DNA of 16,933 nt, taken from JAPLLS01 sp041309145. Lineage in GTDB: Bacteria > Omnitrophota > Gorgyraeia > Gygaellales > Profunditerraquicolaceae. Shown here piece after piece: positions 1-6,097 of the stretch (the first letter of the stretch is position 1; each line of letters begins with the position of its first letter). The DNA is taken from the NCBI GenBank assembly GCA_041309145.1, contig JBFZAG010000060.1, positions 1-16,933 on the forward strand, given 5' to 3'. Both the position numbers and the translations under genes were made by a program. The notes under the pieces are model-generated. The model made no database searches. It had not been told where the DNA came from and saw only the letters and a list, made by a program, of their open reading frames with translations.

Positions 1-185
1 TCGGATCCTACATCCCTTCCATTCTCTTTGATCAGAACCTTTACTTCAATATTTCCGGTCTGAAAAGGAGGCTGAACATTGATCCTGAACTCTTTCCTGT
101 CGATATCAGGAACAATATGCAGGTCTTTAATATAAATCTCAGAAACAGGTTCGAGCCAGACAGTCTGCCATATCCCTGAGGAAGG
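1..185 (-). pseudogene. Fragment of a family 2 glycoside hydrolase (beta-galactosidase/beta-glucuronidase type)
   Basis: Read on the minus strand, with codon boundaries such as 161-159, this stretch gives an uninterrupted reading frame. It contains SSGIWQTVWLEPV (182-144) followed by a segment of alternating beta-strand character (IYIKDLHIVPDID, then a VQPPF segment). The GIWQTVWLE block is the hallmark of the N-terminal sugar-binding jelly-roll domain of GH2 enzymes, near residue 150-200 of those proteins. The gene would run leftwards off the window. Its start is missing: the match stops at about 180-190, exactly where glgC begins on the other strand. The stretch looks less GC-rich than what follows. 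The family call is from motif recognition only; substrate cannot be told. The head-to-head loss of two N-termini makes an assembly chimera likely. Confidence 0.6.
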
Positions 186-190
186 ACCAG

Positions 191-895
191 GTCCCCCGGA
201 CAATCCCCGATAAGCCGGAAAAGATCTACGCTTCCATGGGGATATATATTTTTAAGAACAGCGTCCTGGTAAAACAGCTCCACGATGACGCCCAGAACCA
301 GAAATCCGCCCATGATTTCGGCAAGGATATCATCCCCAAGATGGTCAAAGACGGGATGAAAGTCGTTTCTTACAATTTTATCGATAAGAACAATAAAGAA
401 GCGATGTACTGGAGGGATATCGGGACCATTGAAGCTTATTACGAGGCCAATATGGATTTGATCCAGGTCAACCCGGTGTTCAACCTTTATGACCGGGATT
501 GGCCGATGCGGACTTACCAGGAACAGTTCCCGCCGGCTAAAACGGTCTTTGCCGGAGAAGAGATCACCGGCCGGGTGGGTTTAGCTCTGGATTCGCTGGT
601 CTCCGGAGGGTGTATCATTTCCGGCGGACAGGTCAAGCGCTCGATATTGTCGCCCAACGTCAGGATCAACAGTTATTCTTCGGTCAACGATTCTATCCTG
701 ATGGAAGGGGTTAATGTCGGCAGATACGCCAAGATCAAAAAAACGATCATCGATAAGGACGTTTTCATTCCTCAGGGCACGGTCATCGGCTATGACCCGG
801 AGGAGGACAAAAAAAGGTTCTTTGTCACCGAATCGGGGATTGTGGTGGTGGCCAAGAAGACCGAAATAAGGGAGAGTCTTGATGAAAAATTATAA
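191..895 (+). pseudogene. glgC: Glucose-1-phosphate adenylyltransferase, N-terminally truncated
   Basis: GlgC makes ADP-glucose from ATP and glucose-1-phosphate, the committed step of bacterial glycogen synthesis. The recognisable sequence begins with IPDKPEKIYASMGIYIF (about 203-253), the end of the nucleotidyltransferase domain. It continues through the conserved YWRDIGTIEAYYEAN segment and the C-terminal left-handed beta-helix, with RVGLALDSLVSGGCIISGG and RSILSPNVRINSYSSV. About 235 residues remain of a usual 400-430, so the catalytic N-terminal half with the G-rich pyrophosphorylase loop is absent. The frame stays open upstream to a stop at 128-130, but residues encoded by 131-190 do not resemble GlgC; on the opposite strand that DNA reads as a GH2 enzyme. 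The first in-frame ATG (236) lies inside a conserved motif and is not a credible start. The gene is either truly broken or intact in the organism and mis-joined here. Its 3' end overlaps the acetyltransferase gene by 14 bp. Confidence 0.85.
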
Positions 896-1349
896 AATAA
901 GAAAAGGCCGGATCAGCGATATCAAACAGATCCAGAGCCTGGTCAACTATTATGCCCGGCAGGGGCTGATGATCGCCCGGTCTTTGAACGAGCTTTATGA
1001 GAACATCCGGGATTTCTGGGTCTGCGAGTCCAGGGGAAGGGTCCTGGGTTGCGCCGCGGTGCATATTTCCTGGGAAAATTTGGTGGAGATCAAATCAGTG
1101 GCGGTGGATAAAAGCGCCGGGCGTAAGGGCATCGGCAGCGCATTGATCAAAGCCTGCCTGGCTGAAGCCAAGCAGTTAGGCGCCAAAAAAGTATTTGTTC
1201 TGACCTATATCCCGGAATTTTTCCGCCGCTTCGGGTTCAGGAGGATAGAGCATGCCAGCCTGCCGCATAAGATCTGGGCGGAATGCATTAACTGCCCGAA
1301 ATTTCCCGACTGCGAAGAGATCGCCCTCTTAAAAAACATTGCAAAATAG
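882..1349 (+). CDS. GNAT family N-acetyltransferase, short N-acetylglutamate synthase (ArgA-like) type
   Basis: A 155-residue single-domain acetyl-CoA-dependent acyltransferase. Motif A of the GNAT fold is clear: VAVDKSAGRKGIGSALIKA (about residues 71-89), whose RKGIG loop binds the acetyl-CoA pyrophosphate. The YIPEFFRRFGFRRIE segment is typical motif B. The tail LPHKIWAECINCPKFPDC, with three cysteines, is characteristic of the short amino-acid acetyltransferases often annotated as ArgA-like N-acetylglutamate synthases. The likely reaction is acetylation of glutamate as the first step of arginine synthesis, but substrate is inferred from family resemblance. I start at ATG 882, not TTG 879, because GGGAGAG (870-876) is well spaced for it. 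The gene overlaps glgC by 14 bp, so translation is probably coupled. Confidence 0.8.
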   Translation: MKNYKIRKGRISDIKQIQSLVNYYARQGLMIARSLNELYENIRDFWVCESRGRVLGCAAVHISWENLVEIKSVAVDKSAGRKGIGSALIKACLAEAKQLGAKKVFVLTYIPEFFRRFGFRRIEHASLPHKIWAECINCPKFPDCEEIALLKNIAK

Positions 1350-1366
1350 CCTAATTCCGCTATAAT
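1339..1366 (+). promoter_or_regulatory. Candidate sigma70-type promoter for the acyl-CoA dehydrogenase operon
   Basis: TTGCAA (1339-1344) and TATAAT (1361-1366) are separated by 16 nt. The -10 is a perfect consensus match and the -35 matches four of six. The -35 lies inside the last codons of the acetyltransferase gene. Transcription would begin near 1373, giving a leader of about 65 nt before the ribosome site GAGGAGG (1426-1432). No terminator-like hairpin separates the two genes, so read-through from upstream is also possible. Confidence 0.5.
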
Positions 1367-1437
1367 AATGTCTTTGTATTTGCTGGAAACTTTGAAAATC
1401 TGAATTTAGAGCTTATTAAATCATCGAGGAGGCAATA

Positions 1438-2589
1438 ATGGATTACCTTTTGACCGAAGAGCAGAAAATGATCAAAGAGATCGCCCACAAAATAGCCGAA
1501 GAAAAGATCCGGCCGGTGGCGGCTCAGTATGATAAGACCGAAGAATTTCCCTGGGAAATCCTCAAGGTCATCGCGGCTTCCGACCTTTTCGGCTTGTTCA
1601 TCCCCGAAGAATACGGCGGGATGGGGGTGAGCGTGACCAATCTCTGCCTGGCTACCGAAGAATTGTCCCGGGCCTGCGGCGGCATCGCGGTCTGCTACGC
1701 GGCTTCGGCATTAGGGACGTTTCCCATTGTTCTTTTCGGAAGCGACGCTCAGAAGAAAAAATACCTTCCTGACCTGGCCAAAGGCAAAAAGATCGCCGCC
1801 TTCGGTTTGACCGAGCCGGAAGCCGGTTCTGACGCTTCCGCGATCAAGACCACCGCCAGAAAAGAAGGTAATTACTACATTTTGAACGGGACCAAGCATT
1901 TTATCACTAACGGCGGGGATGCCGAGACTTATACCGTGGTAGCCATGACCAATAAAGATAAAGGGGCCAGGGGCGCTTCCGCTTTCATCCTGGAAAAGGG
2001 AATGAAAGGTTTTACTTTCGGCAAGAAAGAGGATAAGCTGGGGATCCGGGCTTCTTCGACCATGGAGCTGATCTTCAATGACTGCAAAGTCCCCGCGGAA
2101 AATCTTTTGGCCAAAGAGGGCATGGGATTTATCGTGACCATGCGCACTTTTGACATGTCCCGTCCGGGAGTTGCGGCCCAGGCTCTGGGTATTGCCCAGG
2201 GAGCATTGGAGCTGGCGGTCAAGTATTCCCGCCAGAGGGTCCAGTTCGGCAAAGCCATTTCCAGTTTCCAGGGTATTCAGTGGATGCTGGCGGATATGGC
2301 TACGGAATTGGAAGCTGCCCGGGCTTTGGTTTATGCCTGCGCCCGCGAAGTCGATGCCGGAGTAAAAGACGTGTCCCGCGATTCGGCCATGGCCAAATTA
2401 TTCGCGTCTGATGTGGCTTTCAAGATCTGCGACCAGGCTCTGCAGATCCACGGCGGTTACGGCTACATGAAAGATTATCCGATCGAAAAATATCTGCGCG
2501 ACGCCAAGATAACCCAGATCTACGAAGGGACTAATCAGATCCAGAGGAATATCATCGGATTGCAGCTGATCAAGGATCTAGCCAAGTAA
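1438..2589 (+). CDS. Acyl-CoA dehydrogenase, short-chain/butyryl-CoA dehydrogenase-like
   Basis: A full-length (383 aa) flavoprotein that interconverts acyl-CoA and trans-2-enoyl-CoA with FAD. Both family signatures are present: GLTEPEAGSDASA (residues 123-135), which contacts flavin and substrate, and the C-terminal block QIHGGYGYMKDYPIEKYLRD followed by IYEGTNQIQRNI. The glutamate of YEGTNQ (E363) sits where short-chain enzymes such as butyryl-CoA dehydrogenase have the catalytic base. Start ATG 1438 follows a strong GAGGAGG site. The next gene begins 11 bp after the stop and etfBA follows. The arrangement dehydrogenase-EtfB-EtfA with a ferredoxin domain on EtfA matches caffeyl-CoA reductase (CarCDE) of Acetobacterium and resembles Bcd-EtfAB. 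I infer an NADH-dependent bifurcating enoyl-CoA reductase. Operation in the beta-oxidation direction cannot be excluded, and the acyl chain is unknown. Confidence 0.93.
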   Translation: MDYLLTEEQKMIKEIAHKIAEEKIRPVAAQYDKTEEFPWEILKVIAASDLFGLFIPEEYGGMGVSVTNLCLATEELSRACGGIAVCYAASALGTFPIVLFGSDAQKKKYLPDLAKGKKIAAFGLTEPEAGSDASAIKTTARKEGNYYILNGTKHFITNGGDAETYTVVAMTNKDKGARGASAFILEKGMKGFTFGKKEDKLGIRASSTMELIFNDCKVPAENLLAKEGMGFIVTMRTFDMSRPGVAAQALGIAQGALELAVKYSRQRVQFGKAISSFQGIQWMLADMATELEAARALVYACAREVDAGVKDVSRDSAMAKLFASDVAFKICDQALQIHGGYGYMKDYPIEKYLRDAKITQIYEGTNQIQRNIIGLQLIKDLAK

Positions 2590-2600
2590 AGGAGATATCC

Positions 2601-2963
2601 ATGGAAAATAATGAAGACAGGAGGAGGTTCCCCCGCTTTAATTTGCTGGTTGATGTCGCGGTCACCAAACGCGCTTCTGCGTTGCAAGAAGAGGTCCTTT
2701 CTTCCAAGAACATCAGCCAGGGCGGAGTATGCATCATTTCATTTGCCCAGCCGCAAATGGGGGATCTGATGGACCTGAAGATCCGCCTGCCGGGGATCAA
2801 AGACGAGATCAAGACCATGGGCAAAGTGGTCTGGATCAAGGAATTCTCCATCGGAGCGCTCCAGAAGACCAAAAGATTCGAGGTCGGGCTGGAATTTATC
2901 GGCCTCAGCGACCCGACTTTCGAGATGATCAACAAATTTCTTTATAATAACCATAATACTTGA
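2601..2963 (+). CDS. PilZ domain protein (c-di-GMP receptor)
   Basis: A 120-residue stand-alone PilZ protein. Both parts of the c-di-GMP binding signature are visible: the RxxxR motif in RRRFPR (R8 and R12) and the D/NxSxxG motif as NISQGG (N37, S39, G42). The beta-barrel continues with the MGKVVWIKE strand and the RFEVGLEFIGL strand typical of the family, and nothing is fused to it. It should therefore be competent to bind the second messenger. It sits between the acyl-CoA dehydrogenase gene and etfB, with a good AAAGGAG site (2588-2594) and its stop 2 bp before the etfB start. That position suggests co-expression with the electron-transfer module. Whether it touches those enzymes or controls motility or surface functions is unknown. 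Confidence 0.9.
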   Translation: MENNEDRRRFPRFNLLVDVAVTKRASALQEEVLSSKNISQGGVCIISFAQPQMGDLMDLKIRLPGIKDEIKTMGKVVWIKEFSIGALQKTKRFEVGLEFIGLSDPTFEMINKFLYNNHNT

Positions 2964-2965
2964 AG

Positions 2966-3763
2966 ATGAACATCATAGTTTGCATTAAGCAGGTCCCGGA
3001 AACCACCGAAGTCCGGATCAACCCCGAGACCAACACTTTGATCCGGGAAGGGGTCAAATCGATCATCAATCCTTTTGACATGTACGCTATCGAAGAAGGG
3101 GTGCGGCTTAAGGAGCGTTTCGGGGGCAAGGTGGTGGTCGTGACCATGGGGCCTCCCCAGGCTGAAGCGGCTCTGCGCGAGGCGATCTCTTTGGGAGCCG
3201 ACGAAGGGATATTGATCTCTGACCGGGCTTTTGCCGGAGGGGATACCTGGGCGACCAGCAACACATTATCGCACGCCGTTATCAAGATCAGGAAAGAGCT
3301 GGGAGGTTTTGATCTGGTCCTCTGCGGCAAGCAGGCTTCGGACGGAGATACCGCTCAGGTAGGGCCGGGCATTTCGGCTTTCCTGGATATTCCTCAGGTC
3401 ACCTACGTTAAGAAGATCGAAGAGATCAAAGATAATAAGATCCGGCTTGAGCGGATGAGCGAAGAGGGTTTTGATGTTATTGAGACTCCGGCTCCCTGTC
3501 TTTTGACCGTGGTCAAGGAGATCAATGAGCCCAGGATCCCGTCTTTGAAAGCCATGATCAGGGCTAAAGCCGCAAAAATAACAGTTTGGAGCGCTAAAGA
3601 TATCGAAGTAGATGCCAAGGACGTAGGTCTAAGCGGTTCAAGGACAACGGTAGTCAAGATCTTCACTCCTCCTCAGCGGACCGGAGGCCAGAAATTAACC
3701 GGGGAAATTCCGGAGATCGCGGAAAAGCTGGCAGGATTATTAAAAAGCGAGATCACAGGATAA
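2966..3763 (+). CDS. etfB: Electron transfer flavoprotein subunit beta
   Basis: EtfB (265 aa) pairs with EtfA to pass electrons to or from the acyl-CoA dehydrogenase. The N-terminus MNIIVCIKQVPETTEVRIN and the block CGKQASDGDTAQVGPG (residues 120-135) are diagnostic; the latter lies in the nucleotide-binding site. In bifurcating Etfs EtfB binds an extra FAD instead of AMP; the ferredoxin-fused EtfA next door points to this class, but the sequence alone does not prove it. I start at ATG 2966; an earlier TTG at 2960 overlaps the PilZ stop and would add only two residues. There is no strong ribosome site, so translation probably depends on re-initiation from the PilZ gene. etfA starts 3 bp after the stop. 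Confidence 0.93.
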   Translation: MNIIVCIKQVPETTEVRINPETNTLIREGVKSIINPFDMYAIEEGVRLKERFGGKVVVVTMGPPQAEAALREAISLGADEGILISDRAFAGGDTWATSNTLSHAVIKIRKELGGFDLVLCGKQASDGDTAQVGPGISAFLDIPQVTYVKKIEEIKDNKIRLERMSEEGFDVIETPAPCLLTVVKEINEPRIPSLKAMIRAKAAKITVWSAKDIEVDAKDVGLSGSRTTVVKIFTPPQRTGGQKLTGEIPEIAEKLAGLLKSEITG

Positions 3764-3766
3764 AAT

Positions 3767-4969
3767 ATGGGAATTCAGATCATTAACGATAAATGTGTCG
3801 GCTGCAGTCTGTGTCTTAAAACCTGCCCTTTCGGCGCCATTACCGTAAAAGATAAAAAAGCGATAATCGACCTGCATAAATGCAATCTTTGCGGAGCCTG
3901 CCTGCCCAGCTGCAAATTCAAGGCCATACTTTTAGAAAAGCCCCAGGATCAGGCGGAGAAAAAAGATTTCAGCGCTTATAAGGGGGTCTGGGTCTTTGTC
4001 GAGCAGAAAAAAGGCCGGGTTCAGTCGGTTTCTTACGAGTTGGTCGGTAAAGCCAGGGAACTAGCGGATAAGCTTAAAACTTATGTCGGCGCGGTATTGA
4101 TCGGCAATAATCTGGCGATGGAAGCGCAGAGCCTGATCTGTTCCGGCGCGGATACCGTGTATCTGGCGGAAGCCCCGGAATTGGCCAATTTCCTGGATGA
4201 GCCGTATACCAATGTCCTGGTCAGCCTGATCCGCAAGTATAAACCGGAGATCGTTTTGAGCGGAGCGACGATCATCGGCCGCTCTTTGATCGCCCGGGTA
4301 GCGGTCAAGATCGACGCTGGCCTGACCGCGGACTGCACCGGACTGGATATTGAAGATGAGCGAAAGATCCTGCTGCAGACCCGCCCGGCTTTCGGCGGCA
4401 ACATAATGGCTACGATCATTTCCCCGAATTACCGCCCCCAGATGGCCACTGTCCGGCACAAAGTCTTCCTTCAGCCCGAACTGGATAAATCGCGTAAAGG
4501 CAAGATCATCAAGGAATCATTTCCCATTAACGAGATGGCTTCCCGGACCACTCTTATAGAGGTGGTCGAGGAAGTGGAGAACCTGGTCAATCTCGCCGAA
4601 GCCGATATCATTGTTTCCGGAGGCCGGGCTATGGGAGGTCCGGAGAACTTCAAAATGCTCCATGACCTGGCTGAAGTCCTGGGCGGAGCCGTGGGCTCAT
4701 CCCGCGCGGCGGTTGATTCCGGCTGGATCCCTTATTCGCATCAGGTCGGCCAGACCGGAAGGACCGTGTCTCCCAAGATCTATATTGCCTGCGGCATTTC
4801 CGGGCAGATCCAGCATTTGGTCGGCATGCAGTCTTCCAAGATCATTGTCGCTATCAACAAAGACCCTGACGCGCCGATCTTTAAAGTAGCCACCTACGGT
4901 ATCGTGGGAGATATCTTTGAGATCGTCCCGGCCTTGACCAAGAAATTCAGGGAAGTGCTCGGGAAATAA
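3767..4969 (+). CDS. etfA: Electron transfer flavoprotein subunit alpha with N-terminal 2[4Fe-4S] ferredoxin domain
   Basis: A 400-residue fusion. Residues 1-~55 form a bacterial ferredoxin module with two four-cysteine motifs: C10, C13, C16, C20 (CVGCSLCLKTCP) and C39, C42, C45, C49 (CNLCGACLPSC). The rest is a standard EtfA: an N-terminal domain from about residue 70 and a C-terminal FAD domain from about 270 to 395, with SRAAVDSGWIPYSHQVGQTG and IYIACGISGQIQHLVG. Plain EtfA is about 310-340 residues. The fused ferredoxin is known from CarE of Acetobacterium and related anaerobe Etfs, where it is thought to carry the low-potential electrons to soluble ferredoxin. Together with EtfB and the dehydrogenase this implies flavin-based electron bifurcation in the cytoplasm. 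The second cluster motif lacks the usual CP proline (K follows C49). AGGA at 3757-3760 is the ribosome site. Confidence 0.94.
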   Translation: MGIQIINDKCVGCSLCLKTCPFGAITVKDKKAIIDLHKCNLCGACLPSCKFKAILLEKPQDQAEKKDFSAYKGVWVFVEQKKGRVQSVSYELVGKARELADKLKTYVGAVLIGNNLAMEAQSLICSGADTVYLAEAPELANFLDEPYTNVLVSLIRKYKPEIVLSGATIIGRSLIARVAVKIDAGLTADCTGLDIEDERKILLQTRPAFGGNIMATIISPNYRPQMATVRHKVFLQPELDKSRKGKIIKESFPINEMASRTTLIEVVEEVENLVNLAEADIIVSGGRAMGGPENFKMLHDLAEVLGGAVGSSRAAVDSGWIPYSHQVGQTGRTVSPKIYIACGISGQIQHLVGMQSSKIIVAINKDPDAPIFKVATYGIVGDIFEIVPALTKKFREVLGK

Positions 4970-4990
4970 CCCGCGGCAAAAGGAGGGAGT

Positions 4991-5365
4991 ATGCCTTCTA
5001 AAAGAATACTGGTCGCTGACGACGAGCCGGATGTCCTGGCTATACTCGAGAAAAAATTAAAAGAGAGCGGATTTGAAGTCCTGGCTCTGTCTAAAGGCAA
5101 AGAAATAATCGCTCAGGTCAAGACCTTTAAGCCGGACCTGATCATTTCGGATATCGTCATGCCCGATATGGACGGCTATGCTGCAGGAATTACCTTAAGA
5201 GGAGATGGCGCCACCAAGAACATTCCGATCATTTTCATGACCGGAAAAGAGCTGGAGTTCTCGGGAATGCAGAAAAGAGCTCAGGAGCTGGGCTCTTGCG
5301 ATATCATCAATAAGCCCTGCACTTTTGAAGAGTTGCTGGCCAAGGCCAAAGAAGCGCTGAAATAA
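4991..5365 (+). CDS. Single-domain response regulator (CheY-like receiver)
   Basis: A 124-residue receiver domain with no output domain. The phosphorylation site is complete: acidic pair D10/D11 (VADDEP), phosphoacceptor D54 (IISDIVMPDMDG), T84 (FMTGK) and K108 (INKPC). It should be phosphorylated by a histidine kinase and act through protein contact, as CheY or Spo0F do. No kinase gene lies in the window. It starts 21 bp after etfA behind a very strong AAAAGGAGGGAG site (4979-4990) and there is no visible terminator between them, so it probably belongs to the same transcript. Target unknown; the neighbouring pilin-like and PilZ genes suggest a surface or motility role, but this is inference. 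Confidence 0.9.
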   Translation: MPSKRILVADDEPDVLAILEKKLKESGFEVLALSKGKEIIAQVKTFKPDLIISDIVMPDMDGYAAGITLRGDGATKNIPIIFMTGKELEFSGMQKRAQELGSCDIINKPCTFEELLAKAKEALK

Positions 5366-5380
5366 TCCTTAAGGATCAGG

Positions 5381-5650
5381 ATGATAAAATACCCGGGCAA
5401 CGAAAAAGGGTTCTTTTCTTTGATCGGCATGCTTGTCGCCCTGGCTTTGATCTGTTATTTTGTCTATTATATGATGAATACCTATTTTAAGGCTGAGGTT
5501 ACCCTGCCGGAATCCGCCGGTATTAATTCCGGGCCGGTAAATCCCGGGGCTAATTATCAATCGGTCATTACCAATACCCGGCAGAAAATAGAAGAGGTTA
5601 ATAAAAAATCTTTTGATCAGCTCAAACAAGTAGAGGAAGCTATTAAATAA
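5381..5650 (+). CDS. Small membrane protein with a degenerate type IV pilin-like N-terminus
   Basis: An 89-residue protein I cannot assign to a named family. Residues 8-33 read EKGFFSLIG followed by a hydrophobic helix (MLVALALICYFVYYMM). This resembles a prepilin leader plus N-terminal helix, where cleavage would fall after the glycine. It deviates from the class III consensus: there is an additional Phe, and glycine stands where the conserved Glu5 is expected. The rest is a short Pro/Gly linker and a soluble, probably helical, polar tail (about 55-89). It could be a minor pseudopilin, or simply a single-pass inner-membrane protein. AAGGA (5371-5375) and AGG (5378-5380) precede the start, 15 bp after the receiver stop. 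It is the last gene of this run; AT-rich non-coding DNA follows. Confidence 0.6.
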   Translation: MIKYPGNEKGFFSLIGMLVALALICYFVYYMMNTYFKAEVTLPESAGINSGPVNPGANYQSVITNTRQKIEEVNKKSFDQLKQVEEAIK

Positions 5651-5824
5651 TCCCGCCTAAAGTCTTTTGATATTCCTCCGGCATCAAACCTACTGATCCA
5701 TGTCAATAAATGCATAATATTGCACAATTAAACATATATAAGTTTATTTAGGCATATATACTGCTTTTTGAGAATAACTTTGTTCATTTAAATCAATCAA
5801 TAGTGTTATATGTCAAAATTTTCC
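5651..5824 (+). other. AT-rich intergenic region with no gene seen
   Basis: Non-coding spacer after the pilin-like gene, strikingly richer in A and T than the rest of the window from about 5690 onward. It contains short A/T runs and repeated CATATATA (about 5744-5760) directly upstream of a consensus promoter. I see no convincing intrinsic terminator; a 6-bp stem TTTGAT/ATCAAA (5666-5671 and 5683-5688) is too weak. The AT-rich stretch could act as an UP element or curved binding site for the small HTH protein encoded just downstream. Confidence 0.5.
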
Positions 5825-5853
5825 TTGACAATTATTATTAAATTAATTATAAT
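5825..5853 (+). promoter_or_regulatory. Perfect-consensus sigma70 promoter of the HTH-smc unit
   Basis: TTGACA (5825-5830) and TATAAT (5848-5853) are both exact consensus with an optimal 17-nt spacer. Transcription should begin near 5860, giving a leader of about 28 nt that carries AAGG (5877-5880) before ATG 5888. The AT-rich upstream DNA would further strengthen it. Confidence 0.85.
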
Positions 5854-5887
5854 TGAAATAAATTAGGATCAATATAAAGGAAAACAG

Positions 5888-6064
5888 ATGTTTGTCAATG
5901 AGCTGATGACTATCGATGACCTGGCCGCTTACCTGAAAGTAAGCCGCCGGACCATTTATGAGTGGCTCAAGCTTAACAAGGTCCCGGCGCTGAAGATCGT
6001 CGGGCAATGGCGTTTTAAAAAAGAAAAGATCGATGCCTGGATGGACGAGCATTCGCATGCCTAA
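5888..6064 (+). CDS. Small excisionase/MerR-type helix-turn-helix DNA-binding protein
   Basis: A 58-residue protein starting MFVNELMTIDDLAAYLKVS. It matches the excisionase-type HTH (HTH_17) pattern: L-T-x-x-D-x-A-x-x-L-x-V at 6-18, the recognition helix SRRTIYEWLKLNKVPA at 19-34, then the wing with KIVGQWRFKKEKIDAWM at 36-52. This fold binds DNA as a winged helix; members include phage Xis proteins and many small chromosomal regulators. The ATG has AAGG (5877-5880) at good spacing and lies about 28 nt after a consensus promoter. No integrase or phage gene is nearby, so excision is unlikely. smc follows after 33 bp, probably on the same transcript. It may regulate its own AT-rich promoter or act as a nucleoid-associated factor; both are inference. 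Confidence 0.85.
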   Translation: MFVNELMTIDDLAAYLKVSRRTIYEWLKLNKVPALKIVGQWRFKKEKIDAWMDEHSHA

Positions 6065-6097
6065 ATTTAAATTTATCTCTATAATCGCGGAGGGCTA

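Noticed and set aside
41..313. Minus-strand open frame with an ATG at the left edge
   Set aside because: It is a different frame from the one with the GH2 motif and crosses the junction into glgC; it shows no recognisable protein features.
5888..6064. Prophage excisionase and attachment site
   Set aside because: The HTH fold fits Xis, but no integrase, phage gene or direct-repeat att site flanks it, and smc is directly coupled downstream.
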